In this document: positions 1-8,677 of the stretch, piece after piece
Layout of the letters: each line of letters opens with the position of its first letter
How positions within the stretch are numbered: position 1 is the stretch's first letter
Assembly (NCBI RefSeq): GCF_001428255.1
Contig: NZ_LMRW01000005.1
Span: 341-64,340, forward strand
DNA from: Agromyces sp. Soil535
Lineage (GTDB): Bacteria; Actinomycetota; Actinomycetes; Actinomycetales; Microbacteriaceae
Direction of reading: 5' to 3'
DNA: 64,000 nt
Position numbers and translations under genes: made by a program
Notes under the pieces: generated by a model
Told to the model about the DNA's origin: nothing
Database searches by the model: none
Seen by the model: the letters and a program-made list of their open reading frames with translations, nothing else

Positions 1-204
1 GTCGAGGTCGCCGCTGGCGACGTCGGCGGCCAGATGCTCGCCGCAGGTTTGGTCGACGAGGTACGCATGGACGTCGCACCCGTCGTGCTCGGGTCCGGCA
101 AGCGCTACTTCGGCTCCGTCGACGCGCAGCACCTGCTGGAAGACCCAGACGTAGTTGTTCAGGGCAACCGGGTGCTTCACCTGCGCTATCGGGTGCGCCG
201 TTGA
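1..204 (+). CDS. DHFR/RibD C-terminal-like reductase, 3' end only
   Basis: An open frame enters at base 1 and stops with TGA at 202-204, giving the last 67 residues of a protein cut by the window edge. The visible part contains a GQMLAAGLVDEV segment followed by VAPVVLGSGKRYFG. This pattern is typical of the last strands of the dihydrofolate reductase/RibD C-terminal family (nicotinamide-dependent reductases, often of unknown substrate in actinobacteria). The catalytic and cofactor-binding N-terminal part lies outside, so substrate and activity cannot be judged. The transposase gene follows closely, so the end of this gene may mark the edge of older sequence next to an insertion. Confidence 0.7.
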   Translation, partial: VEVAAGDVGGQMLAAGLVDEVRMDVAPVVLGSGKRYFGSVDAQHLLEDPDVVVQGNRVLHLRYRVRR

Positions 205-295
205 CCGATCTGAGCGGGTGCGCGAAGAAGTCCACTGCGACGGTGACACGAGATGGGGCCTCCGGCTGCGTTTGTGCATCGCTGTCCCGGGATGG

Positions 296-330
296 AAGTC
301 GAGGTCTTCCAGATTGGCAGACCTCGACTT
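296..330 (+). promoter_or_regulatory. perfect 11-bp hairpin over the transposase start
   Basis: AAGTCGAGGTC at 296-306 and its exact reverse complement GACCTCGACTT at 320-330 flank a 13-nt loop. The right arm runs into the proposed TTG start codon (329-331). In RNA the hairpin would sequester the initiation site. Hairpins that block translation initiation of read-through transcripts are known in insertion sequences, so this may limit transposase synthesis. Confidence 0.45.
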
Positions 331-1636
331 GTCTGACGCTACCTTCGCCTGCCCTGACCTGACCAAGTTCTGCCGGCTCGATGAGCTCGGCCTGGCCGTC
401 ACCGGCCAACGACTCAGGCCCGACCGTGCGGTGCTGGCATGCCAGGTCCCCGAGCCGGACCAGTGGTGCCGTCGCTGTGGTTGCGAAGGCGTACCGCGCG
501 ACACCGTGACCCGGGAGCTGGCCCACGAGCCGCTGGGCTGGCGGCCGACGACGCTCGTGGTGACCGTGCGCCGCTACCGGTGTACCGATTGCGGTCACGT
601 GTGGCGCCAGGACGCCAGCCTCGCGGCTGAGCCGCGAGCGAAGCTGTCGCGTCGCGGGCTGCGGTGGGCACTCGAGGCGATCGTGTGCCAGCACCTGACC
701 GTGGCCCGGGTCGCCGAGGGACTCGGGGTCGCGTGGAACACCGCCAACGACGCTGTCCTGGCCGAAGGCAAGCGGGTGCTGATCAACGACGAGAACCGCC
801 TCGACGGTGTCACCGCGATCGGGGTAGACGAGCACGTGTGGCGCCACACCCGCCGCGGCGACAAGTTCGTCACCGTGATCATCGATCTCACCGCCGTCCG
901 TGATGGCACCGGTCCCGCCCGGCTGCTCGACATGGTCGAGGGCCGCTCCAAGCAGGCGTTCAAGTCCTGGCTCGCCGACCGCGACGAGACCTGGCGCGAC
1001 GCCGTGGACGTGGTCGCGATGGACGGCTTCACCGGCTTCAAGACCGCCGCCGCCGAAGAGCTCCCCGACGCGACAGCGGTCATGGATCCCTTCCATGTCG
1101 TGCGCCTGGCCGGCGATGCGCTGGACCGGTGCCGCCGCCGGGTCCAGTTGGCGATCCACGGCCACCGCGGCATGAAGAACGACCCGCTCTACCCCGCGCG
1201 CAGGACCCTGCACACAGGTGCCGGGCTGCTCACCGACAAGCAGGCCGCTCGGCTCACCGCGCTGTTCGCCGACGACGCGCATGTCGAGGTCGAGGCGACC
1301 TGGGGCATCTACCAGCGAATGATCGCCGCCTACCGACACGAGGACCGGCGCCGTGGCCGCGAGCTGATGGTCAAGCTGATCGACACGATCGGCACCGGTG
1401 TCCCGAACGCACTGGTCGAGGTCACCACGCTCGGCCGCACGTTGGAGAAACGCGCAGCCGACGTGCTGGCCTACTTCGACCGTCCCGGCATCAGCAACGG
1501 CCCCACCGAGGCGATCAACGGCCGGCTCGAGCACCTGCGCGGTTCCGCACTCGGGTTCCGCAACCTCACGAACTACATCGCCAGATCGCTGCTCGAGACC
1601 GGAGGCTTCAGGCCGCAACTACACCCTCGATCGTGA
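329..1636 (+). CDS. ISL3-family transposase
   Basis: DDE transposase that would catalyse cut-and-paste or copy-out movement of its insertion sequence. An N-terminal zinc-ribbon-like region shows CRRCGCEG and CTDCGHVW cysteine pairs. A central DDE domain shows GVDEHVWRH and AMDGFTGFK (the two Asp) and GPTEAINGRLEHLRG (the Glu region). The C-terminus is intact. Starting at TTG 329 gives 435 residues, the normal family size. A start at ATG 155 would overlap the preceding reductase and add an unrelated leader. The gene appears full length and in frame. A stable hairpin overlaps the start codon. Confidence 0.85.
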   Translation: MSDATFACPDLTKFCRLDELGLAVTGQRLRPDRAVLACQVPEPDQWCRRCGCEGVPRDTVTRELAHEPLGWRPTTLVVTVRRYRCTDCGHVWRQDASLAAEPRAKLSRRGLRWALEAIVCQHLTVARVAEGLGVAWNTANDAVLAEGKRVLINDENRLDGVTAIGVDEHVWRHTRRGDKFVTVIIDLTAVRDGTGPARLLDMVEGRSKQAFKSWLADRDETWRDAVDVVAMDGFTGFKTAAAEELPDATAVMDPFHVVRLAGDALDRCRRRVQLAIHGHRGMKNDPLYPARRTLHTGAGLLTDKQAARLTALFADDAHVEVEATWGIYQRMIAAYRHEDRRRGRELMVKLIDTIGTGVPNALVEVTTLGRTLEKRAADVLAYFDRPGISNGPTEAINGRLEHLRGSALGFRNLTNYIARSLLETGGFRPQLHPRS

Positions 1637-1859
1637 AGAGCCGGTAAATGTCATCGATTCAGGGAGCCGGATTCCCCGGCAACTGGCATATTCCTACAGG
1701 CCTGAGCCCGTGCCGCCAGCGCACGAGTGTTCAGGCCGCCAACGCGGTGCGAACCTGCACTGCGTCGGACTGTCCTGCGCCGCCGTGCCTCACGTCGGAT
1801 GGGACAACTGTATGCGTTCCTGAAAGATCAGCATCGTTCCGGACAGCGAGGATAGGGGC

Positions 1860-1892
1860 ATGCCAAACAACCACTGCGCGACGAGCAAATGA
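1860..1892 (+). CDS. possible 10-residue leader peptide
   Basis: A tiny frame (ATG at 1860, stop TGA at 1890-1892) would encode ten residues beginning MPNNHC. A purine-rich GAGGATAGGGG stretch lies just upstream. Its stop overlaps the ATG of the HEPN gene as ATGA, an arrangement typical of translational coupling. The HEPN gene itself has no good ribosome-binding site, which makes coupling plausible. The frame is so short that chance is a serious alternative. Confidence 0.25.
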   Translation: MPNNHCATSK

Positions 1893-2710
1893 GCACACTT
1901 GACCCGACCATCGCGCTCTCGACGTGTGAGACCGCCCTGCGCGAGCTAATGACGTACGCCTATGAACGGGTGTTCGGAGCAGACTGGCTTGAGCGGGTGA
2001 CCACTGCGAAGCAGCGGGAAGCCTGGGGCGTACGGGCTGAGGTCGAACAGCGAGCGCGCGTTCCGAAGGGTGTGGCGCAGGTACCGAACGTTGGTCTCGC
2101 CTACGCCAACTTCTATGACCTCGTTGCGATCGTCGAAAGGCACTGGGAACCGCTGGCAGCGCCGCTCGGGAAGAAACAGCGCATGCTCCCGCTCCTCGAG
2201 CAATTCGATTCGCTGCGCAATACCATCGGCCACAGCCGCCTGCTCCTGCCGTTCGAGCAGGATCTAATGTCTGGGATCGCAGGCATGGTACGGAATCAGG
2301 TGACCCTCTACATGAGCAAACAGGACGAGGCCGGTGACATCTACCCACGCATCGAGTCGGTGACTGACTCCTTCGGCCGGCGCATTGAGTCCGCGACCGT
2401 TGAAGACGAGCTTGCAGGAAGCGTCACCGCTCTCGACGTGACACTGCACCCTGGCGAAGTCGTGACGTTTTCGTGCGTTGGCGTAGATCCGCAGGGGCGA
2501 GATCTGGAGTGGTTCGGACCAACGGACGCGCATGCGGTGGGACCATCCGGCCAACCGACCCAACTCCAGTGGGTTGTCACTGATGGCGACGTCAGCGAAG
2601 CGACAGACGCATCGATATATATGAAGACCAGCGGCGCCATTTACCACCGTTTCGGCAGTTGGGATCATCGCGCCTACTTCCGTTTCCGGGTGCGGCCGCC
2701 GACCAACTAG
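1889..2710 (+). CDS. HEPN-motif protein, Swt1-like, with beta-rich C-terminal domain
   Basis: This 273-residue protein has a helical N-terminal half containing R110-N111-x3-H115 (RNTIGH). That is the RNxxxH signature of HEPN domains, which form the active site of many RNases in abortive-infection, toxin and RNA-processing systems. The length and helical pattern of residues 8-155 resemble the Swt1-like HEPN branch. Residues 165-273 look like a beta-sandwich, with a conserved-looking YHRFGSWDHRAYFRF stretch near the end. No ATPase or nuclease domain and no antitoxin gene is adjacent. It lies beside an insertion sequence and is visibly less G+C-rich than the housekeeping genes, which suggests transfer. 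The RNase role is inferred from the motif only. Confidence 0.55.
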   Translation: MSTLDPTIALSTCETALRELMTYAYERVFGADWLERVTTAKQREAWGVRAEVEQRARVPKGVAQVPNVGLAYANFYDLVAIVERHWEPLAAPLGKKQRMLPLLEQFDSLRNTIGHSRLLLPFEQDLMSGIAGMVRNQVTLYMSKQDEAGDIYPRIESVTDSFGRRIESATVEDELAGSVTALDVTLHPGEVVTFSCVGVDPQGRDLEWFGPTDAHAVGPSGQPTQLQWVVTDGDVSEATDASIYMKTSGAIYHRFGSWDHRAYFRFRVRPPTN

Positions 2711-2967
2711 GGACCTTCGGACCCGCCTTTGCACCCGAGGATCACACGATGGCCGCTGAGCAGCTCAGTGAGGCATCGGTTGGTCCCGATCCTCTTGACG
2801 GTATTCGCGCTGGACCATTGACGGCGCGCAACCGTTCCACCGGCTCATCTGGATGCACTCGTGAACAGCGGTGTGACGGCGAGCCTGTTGGTTGTAACGT
2901 GAGCCAAGCCCGCGGTCTTGGGTTCCCGGGGGGTTCGGGGCGACCGCGGCGGGGGTGAGGACCTGAC
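2711..2967. other. intergenic stretch without a convincing gene
   Basis: No supported gene between the HEPN gene and the sulfatase. An 8-bp inverted repeat (CCGCGGTC at 2910-2917, GACCGCGG at 2942-2949) brackets a G-rich stretch immediately upstream of the sulfatase ribosome-binding site. It could be a remnant or a regulatory hairpin. Confidence 0.3.
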
Positions 2968-5322
2968 ATGGCGAACGCTGATCGACCTTCTCTTGCTGCA
3001 GAACCGCTGCCCTCGGCCCCGCATCTGCCGTTCCCACCACGGCGGTCCGGGAGCGTCGCTGGACGCACGATGCAGGAGTCGACCTACTCGCCGCTGCCGG
3101 TCGAGCATCGGCTTCCCGCCGACGCGCCGAACGTTGTTATCGTGCTGATCGACGACGCCGGTCCGGGGCTTCCGACGACATTCGGCGGCGAAGTAGCCAC
3201 ACCCACCCTGGACCGGTTGCGGGCTGAGGGCGTGGCGTACAACCGATTCCACACGACGGCCATGTGCTCGCCGACGCGCGCTTCCCTGCTCACCGGCCGG
3301 AATCATCATCGCGTGGGCAATGGGCAGATCGCCGAGCTCGCGAACGACTGGGACGGATACTCCGGCACGATCCCCGAGAGCTCGGCGACCGTTGCCGAGG
3401 TGCTCCGCGATTACGGATACGCCACCGGCGCATGGGGCAAGTGGCACAACACCCCGGCGGAGGAGACGACAGTAGCGGGCCCGTTCAATCATTGGCCCAC
3501 CGGGTACGGCTTCGACTACTTCTACGGATTCCTCGCAGGCGAGGCATCGCACTATGAGCCGAACCTGGTGCGGAACACGACTCCGGTCAGGCCGCCAGCG
3601 ACCCCCGAGGAGGGCTACCACCTCAGCGAGGATCTCGCCGACGACGCAATGAAGTGGTTGCGGACACACAAAGCGCTGGCACCCGACCAGCCGTTCCTCA
3701 TGTACTGGGCAAGCGGTGCCATCCATGCCCCACATCACGTGGGGAAGGAGTGGTCGGACAAGTACGCCGGGGCATTCGACGACGGGTGGGACGCCTACCG
3801 TGAGCGTGTGCACGGCCGTGCCAGGGAACTCGGCTGGATACCCGACGACGCCGAGCTCACTCCGCGGCATCCGTCGTTGGCCGGCTGGGGCGACATCCCC
3901 GAGGACGAGAAGCCGTTCCAACGGCGACTCATGGAGGTCGCGGCGGGGTTCAGCGAGCACGTCGACGTGCAGGTCGGACGAATCCTCGACGAGCTGGACC
4001 GGCTGGGCTACGCCGAGAACACGATCGTGATGTACATCTGGGGCGACAACGGCTCCTCAGGGGAAGGGCAGAGCGGCACGATCAGCGAGCTGCTGGCCCA
4101 GAACGGCATCCCGAGCCAGGTGTCCGACCATGTCGCCGCGCTCGACGAGCTCGGCGGCCTCGACGCGCTCGGCACCCGTGCCGTCGAGAACCAATACCAC
4201 GCGGCATGGGCGTGGGCCGGGTCGACGCCGTACCAGGGTATGAAGTTGCTGGCATCGCACCTCGGCGGCACTCGCAACCCGCTCCTGGTGCGCTGGCCCG
4301 CCAAGCTGCAGCCCGACTCCGAGCCCCGGGCACAGTTCCATCACGTCATCGATGTCGTGCCGACGATCTACGAGATCCTCGGGATCACACCACCCGAGGT
4401 CGTCAACGGTATCCCCCAGGACACCATCGACGGCATGAGCTTCGCCTACTCTCTCGACGACGCCGCCACTCCCGGGCGACGCACGACACAGTACTTCGAG
4501 GTCATGGGAAGCCGTGCGATCTACTCCGACGGGTGGATGGCCTCAGCCATCGGGCCCAGGCTGCCCTGGGTGCCCGGACTCCCCCCGGGCATCGCAACAT
4601 GGTCGCCAGACGACGACGAGTGGGAACTGTACGACCTCGACCACGACTGGAGCCAAGCCCGCAACATCGCGGCGGAGCATTCGGAGAAGGTCGCGCAGCT
4701 CAAGCAGCTCTTCGAGGAGGAGGCGGCGCGCAACAAGGTGTTCCCGATCGGCGGCGGCCTGTGGATCCCAATGCTCCACCCCGAGCTGCGGATCGCGCCG
4801 CCATACACCGAATGGGAGCTGACCGGCGACACCGCCCGGATCCCCGAGTTCAACGCCCCCGCGCTCGGCAACCGCCCCAATCTCGTCACCATCGAACTCG
4901 ATCTTCCCGAGAGGGCCAACGGCGTCCTCTACAAGCTCGGCGGCGCCGGGGGCGGTCTCACCTGCTATCTCGAGGACGGCGTGCTCACCTACGAGTACAA
5001 CCTCTTCCTGCTGCGCCGGACCATCATCCGCTCGGATTCCGCAATACCCGCCGGCCGCGCCCGGCTCGAAGTCGAGACGACGTACGTCGAGCCCCGGCCA
5101 GCCGGACCGCTCCGGGTCGTGCTGCGCGTGGACGGGAACCGGGTTGCCGAAGGAATCGTCCCGGTCAGCGCCCCGCTTCTCTTCTCAGCGAACGACTGCC
5201 TCGACATCGGACGCGCCTATGGCGGCGGCGTCTCCCGCGCGTACGCCGACCGGATGCCGTTCCCGTTCACCGGCACGATTGAGCGCGTCCACGTCTCCTA
5301 CCTGCCACCGACTCGCGCCTGA
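2968..5322 (+). CDS. arylsulfatase (type I, formylglycine-dependent)
   Basis: Hydrolyses sulfate esters; 784 residues with a preceding GAGG ribosome-binding site. The nucleophile motif C100-S-P-T-R104 followed by ASLLTGRN is the sequence that must be converted to formylglycine. Metal ligands are visible as I-D62-D63 near the N-terminus and GDNGSS near residue 360. The C-terminal third (about 590-784) is the extra beta-rich domain common in large actinobacterial arylsulfatases. No typical signal peptide is seen, so the enzyme may be cytoplasmic or exported by another route. A formylglycine-generating enzyme is encoded at 23014-23934. The sulfatase stands alone between accessory genes and kdp. 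Confidence 0.9.
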   Translation: MANADRPSLAAEPLPSAPHLPFPPRRSGSVAGRTMQESTYSPLPVEHRLPADAPNVVIVLIDDAGPGLPTTFGGEVATPTLDRLRAEGVAYNRFHTTAMCSPTRASLLTGRNHHRVGNGQIAELANDWDGYSGTIPESSATVAEVLRDYGYATGAWGKWHNTPAEETTVAGPFNHWPTGYGFDYFYGFLAGEASHYEPNLVRNTTPVRPPATPEEGYHLSEDLADDAMKWLRTHKALAPDQPFLMYWASGAIHAPHHVGKEWSDKYAGAFDDGWDAYRERVHGRARELGWIPDDAELTPRHPSLAGWGDIPEDEKPFQRRLMEVAAGFSEHVDVQVGRILDELDRLGYAENTIVMYIWGDNGSSGEGQSGTISELLAQNGIPSQVSDHVAALDELGGLDALGTRAVENQYHAAWAWAGSTPYQGMKLLASHLGGTRNPLLVRWPAKLQPDSEPRAQFHHVIDVVPTIYEILGITPPEVVNGIPQDTIDGMSFAYSLDDAATPGRRTTQYFEVMGSRAIYSDGWMASAIGPRLPWVPGLPPGIATWSPDDDEWELYDLDHDWSQARNIAAEHSEKVAQLKQLFEEEAARNKVFPIGGGLWIPMLHPELRIAPPYTEWELTGDTARIPEFNAPALGNRPNLVTIELDLPERANGVLYKLGGAGGGLTCYLEDGVLTYEYNLFLLRRTIIRSDSAIPAGRARLEVETTYVEPRPAGPLRVVLRVDGNRVAEGIVPVSAPLLFSANDCLDIGRAYGGGVSRAYADRMPFPFTGTIERVHVSYLPPTRA

Positions 5323-5408
5323 ACCCACTGCCGTTCCAGCCCTACGGGTGGACGGCCGCCACTGTCGCAAAAGAAACGCGTCATGTTGGTCGAGGGTAGA
5401 AATCCACC

Positions 5409-5432
5409 GTAAATGGCAAATTTGCCATTTAC
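5409..5432. promoter_or_regulatory. 24-bp perfect palindrome plus a repeated half-site
   Basis: A perfect 24-bp palindrome (core AAATGGCAAATTTGCCATTT, 5411-5430) lies between the convergent sulfatase and kdpE genes. The word AATTTGCCAT occurs at 5419-5428 and again at 5449-5458, exactly 30 bp apart and on the same face of the helix. The site is strikingly A+T-rich for this genome. It looks like a dimeric regulator site or a recombination end rather than a terminator, since there is no loop and no T-run. Confidence 0.4.
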
Positions 5433-5476
5433 ATGCCAAGTGTCGCGGAATTTGCCATCTCCGCGCGGATCCTACG

Positions 5477-6181
5477 TCAGGGTTCGAAGCGGTAGCCCAT
5501 GCCCGGCTCGGTGAGGAAGTAGCGCGGCTCCGACGGCGTCGGCTCGAGCTTGCGCCGCAGCTGGGCGACGTACAGGCGCAGGTAGCCGGCGTCGTTCGCG
5601 TGGTACGGCCCCCACACCTCGCCGAGCAGCATCTGCCTGGTGAGCAGCTTGCCCGGGTTCTTGAGGAACAGCTCCAGCAGGCGCCACTCCGTGGGCGTCA
5701 GGCGCACGGATGCCGCGGCGGCCCGGCCTTTCGAACCGCCGCCGGCCGAGCTGCGGATGGTCTTCGCCACGAGGTCCACGGTGAGGTCGCCGATCGCCAC
5801 TTCTGCGGCATCCCCCTCGTCACCGGGGGCCGCACGCGCCCGTGCCCGGATGCGGGCGAGCAGCTCGTCCATGGCGAACGGCTTGGTCACGTAGTCGTCG
5901 GCGCCGGCGTCGAGGGCGTCGACCTTCTCTGCGGAGTCCGTGCGCCCCGAAAGCACGAGGATCGGCACCTTCGACCATGCCCGCACGGCGCGGATCACGT
6001 CGACACCCTCTACCTTCGGCATGCCCAGGTCGAGCAGGATGAGGTCGGGGTGCGTGGTCGCGGCGAGGTCGATGGCCTCGGCGCCGTCGCGCGCCGCGAT
6101 CACCTCGTAGCCGCGCGCCCCGAGGGTGATGCGCAGGGCGCGCTGCAACTGCTCGTCGTCGTCGGCGAGGAGGATCTTCAT
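5477..6181 (-). CDS. kdpE: KdpE response regulator
   Basis: DNA-binding response regulator expected to activate kdp transcription after phosphorylation by KdpD. The 234-residue protein has an N-terminal receiver domain (acidic DDD at 7-9, phospho-acceptor D51 in LILLDLGMP, conserved K in TKPF) and a C-terminal OmpR-type winged helix ending in GMGYRF. Its start overlaps the kdpD stop by 4 nt (ATGA), so the two are probably translationally coupled. It is the last gene of the kdp cluster, converging on the sulfatase. Confidence 0.93.
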   Translation of the reverse strand: MKILLADDDEQLQRALRITLGARGYEVIAARDGAEAIDLAATTHPDLILLDLGMPKVEGVDVIRAVRAWSKVPILVLSGRTDSAEKVDALDAGADDYVTKPFAMDELLARIRARARAAPGDEGDAAEVAIGDLTVDLVAKTIRSSAGGGSKGRAAAASVRLTPTEWRLLELFLKNPGKLLTRQMLLGEVWGPYHANDAGYLRLYVAQLRRKLEPTPSEPRYFLTEPGMGYRFEP

Positions 6182-8667
6182 CGCACCTCCTCGGCGCTCG
6201 CTGCCGGAAGGGTGACGACCATCGTGAGGCCGCCGCCCGGGGTGTCCTCGACCTCGAGTAGGCCATCCATCCCCTCGACGAATCCCTTCGAGAGGGCGAG
6301 GCCGAGGCCGAGGCCTGCGTCGTTGTCGGTGTCGCCCAGCCGCTGGAAGGGCGTGAACACCTCGTCGCGACGCTCAGGCGGGATCCCGGCGCCGCGGTCG
6401 ACGACGCGGAGCTCGACCTGGTCGCGGAATGCGCTTGCCGCCAGCCGGACTCGCTCGCCCGGCGGGTTGTGCCGAACCGCGTTCGCGAGCAGGTTGACGA
6501 CGACGCGCTGCAGGAGCACGGCATCTGCCTGCATGGGCCGAAGGTCGTCGGCGAGGTCGAGTTCGACGGCGCCCGGTCCGAGGCCTAGCTCGTCGAGCGC
6601 GGGGAACACGACGTCGGCGACGTCGGTGGGCGCGAGTTTCACCGCGAGGGCGCCCGCCTGCACGCGACTCACGTCGAGCAGGTTCGTCACGAGCTCGGCG
6701 AGCGCGGCGAGGCTCTCGGCCGCGGTGTCGAGCAACTCCTCGCGCTCGGCCGCAGGCAGCCTCAGTTCCGGCGACTGCAGCGCACTGATCGCGGCCGACG
6801 CCGACGTGAGCGGGCGCCGCAGGTCGTGTCCGACGGCGGCGAGCAGCGCCGAGCGCACGCGATCGGTCTCGGCGAGCTCGCCCGCCGCCGACGCGGCCCG
6901 GGCGAGCGCGCCGTGTTCGATGGCCTGGTCGATCTGGGCGGCGATGACCTGCAGCAGCCGTTGCTCGGATGCAGCGAGGTCGTGCCCGTGCAGCTCGAGC
7001 ACGCCGTGCGCGCCGATCGGCACGTTCGTGATCCGGTCATCGCGCGTGGGCTCGCCGTCGGCGACGTGCGGCTCCCCGTCGACGAGCAGGCGTACTCCGG
7101 TGAGTCCGAACGCCTCCCTCGTGCGGGTGACCATCGCCTGCAGCGCGTCTTCGCCACGCAGCACGCTGCTCGCGAGCGAGGCGAGCAGCTGCGACTCCGC
7201 CACGGCGCGCCGCGCCTGGCGCGAACGCCGCGCGGCCTGGTCTACGACGTAGCTCACGAGCAGCACGTTGGTGACGTAGAGCACGAGCGCGAGCAGTTGA
7301 CGGGGGTCGTCGATCGTGAGGGTGTACCGCGGCTCCACGAACAGGAAGTTGAGCGTGAGTCCCGACAGCACCGCCGCGAACAGTCCCGGCCAGATCCCGC
7401 CGATCAGCGCGACGACGATGACGAGCAGTTGGTAGGCGAGCACGTCGCTGGTGATCGACGAATCGGTGCGGAAGGTCGCGAGCAGCCAGCTGAGCAACGG
7501 TCCTGCGACGAGTGCGAGCGCGAACCCGTAGATGAGGCGCTTCCGGCTGAGCGAGCCTCCGAGCTTCGGCAGCGAGAACGCCGACCCTGCGGCCGAGTGC
7601 GTGACGATATGCACGTCGATGTCGCCGGACTCCCGGACGACGGTCGCGCCGATGCCGGGCCCCGTGAACGCCGCCGCGAGTCGCGAACGGCGGCTGACGC
7701 CGATCACGAGCTGCGTGGCATCCGACGCCCTCGCGAAGTCGACGAGCGCACGCGGCACGTCCTCGCCGACGACCGAGTGGAAGGTGCCGCCGAGCTGCTC
7801 CACCAGCGTGCGCTGGCGGTCGAGGGCTCCCGGATGCCGCGCCTGCAGGCCGTCGGGACTGGTCACGTGCACCGCGATGAGCTCGCCGCCCGAGGCGCGC
7901 GACGCGATGCGGGCGCCCCGTCGGAGCAGCGTCTCACCCTCGGGGCCTCCGGTGAGGGCGACGACGACGCGTTCGCGTGCCTCCCAGGTGCCCCGGATGC
8001 CGTGCTCGGCGCGATAGGCCTTGAGCGCGGTGTCGACCTCGTCGGCGAGCCAGAGGAGTGCGAGCTCGCGCAGGGCGGTGAGGTTGCCGAGCCGGAAGTA
8101 ATTCGACAGCGCGGCGTCGATGCGCTCGGCGGGGTAGACGAGTCCGCTCGCGAGCCGATCCCGCAGCGCCTGCGGGGCGAGGTCGATCACTTCGATCTGG
8201 TCGGCGGAGCGCAGCACCGAGTCGGGGATCGTCTCGCGTTGCGGCACACCCGTGATCTGCAGCACCACGTCGCCGAGCGACTCGATGTGCTGGGTGTTCA
8301 CCGTCGAGAGCACGTCGATGCCGGCGGCGAGCAGGTCCTCGACGTCCTGCCAGCGCTTCGGATGCCGCGAGCCGGGCGCATTCGTGTGCGCGAGCTCGTC
8401 GACGAGGGCGATCTCGGGCTTCCGGGCCAGCACGGCGTCGACGTCCATCTCCTCGAGGGTCATGCCGCGGTGCACCTCGGTGCGGCGGGGCACGACCTCG
8501 AGCCCGGCGATCATGGCCGCGGTGGCAGCCCGGCCATGCGTCTCGATGAAGGCCGCGACCACGTCATGGCCTTCGCCGGCGAGGCGCCTGCCCTCCTCGA
8601 GCATGGTGTAGGTCTTGCCGACGCCGGGGGCGGCGCCGAGGAACACCCGCAGCCGCCCCCTTCTCAT
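6178..8667 (-). CDS. kdpD: KdpD osmosensitive potassium-channel sensor kinase
   Basis: Membrane histidine kinase controlling kdp with KdpE; 829 residues, close to the usual size. In order: a KdpD N-terminal ATP-binding domain with Walker A GAAPGVGKT (11-19) and LVDELAHTNAPGSRH; a universal-stress-like domain; four clustered membrane segments in the middle (DUF4118 type, around GGIWPGLFAAVLSG); a HisKA domain with phospho-acceptor H614 in VGHDLRRPL; and a HATPase domain with NLLANAVRHNPPG. kdpC lies 10 nt upstream and kdpE overlaps its end, so the sensor pair is likely co-transcribed with the pump genes. Confidence 0.95.
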   Translation of the reverse strand: MRRGRLRVFLGAAPGVGKTYTMLEEGRRLAGEGHDVVAAFIETHGRAATAAMIAGLEVVPRRTEVHRGMTLEEMDVDAVLARKPEIALVDELAHTNAPGSRHPKRWQDVEDLLAAGIDVLSTVNTQHIESLGDVVLQITGVPQRETIPDSVLRSADQIEVIDLAPQALRDRLASGLVYPAERIDAALSNYFRLGNLTALRELALLWLADEVDTALKAYRAEHGIRGTWEARERVVVALTGGPEGETLLRRGARIASRASGGELIAVHVTSPDGLQARHPGALDRQRTLVEQLGGTFHSVVGEDVPRALVDFARASDATQLVIGVSRRSRLAAAFTGPGIGATVVRESGDIDVHIVTHSAAGSAFSLPKLGGSLSRKRLIYGFALALVAGPLLSWLLATFRTDSSITSDVLAYQLLVIVVALIGGIWPGLFAAVLSGLTLNFLFVEPRYTLTIDDPRQLLALVLYVTNVLLVSYVVDQAARRSRQARRAVAESQLLASLASSVLRGEDALQAMVTRTREAFGLTGVRLLVDGEPHVADGEPTRDDRITNVPIGAHGVLELHGHDLAASEQRLLQVIAAQIDQAIEHGALARAASAAGELAETDRVRSALLAAVGHDLRRPLTSASAAISALQSPELRLPAAEREELLDTAAESLAALAELVTNLLDVSRVQAGALAVKLAPTDVADVVFPALDELGLGPGAVELDLADDLRPMQADAVLLQRVVVNLLANAVRHNPPGERVRLAASAFRDQVELRVVDRGAGIPPERRDEVFTPFQRLGDTDNDAGLGLGLALSKGFVEGMDGLLEVEDTPGGGLTMVVTLPAASAEEVR

Positions 8668-8677
8668 CCGCCTGCTC

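Larger units (their letters stand above)
296..1647 (+). mobile_element. ISL3-family insertion sequence (ends not resolved)
   Basis: The element carries one transposase gene. The right end is probably close to the stop codon, in the stretch reading gatcgtgaagagcc around 1630-1644. I could not find a convincing matching inverted copy on the left between 205 and 328. The left end may therefore be diverged or deleted and the element may be immobile. The limits given are approximate. Confidence 0.4.

Noticed and set aside
155..328. ATG at 155 as transposase start
   Set aside because: It would overlap the reductase coding end and add about 58 residues not seen in ISL3 transposases; TTG 329 gives the normal length.
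1637..1888. Terminal inverted repeat pair of the ISL3 element
   Set aside because: A plausible right end is visible near 1644 but no matching left copy could be identified by eye.
5323..5476. Intrinsic terminator between sulfatase and kdpE
   Set aside because: The palindrome at 5409-5432 is A+T-rich with no loop or T-run, so a protein-binding site is more likely.
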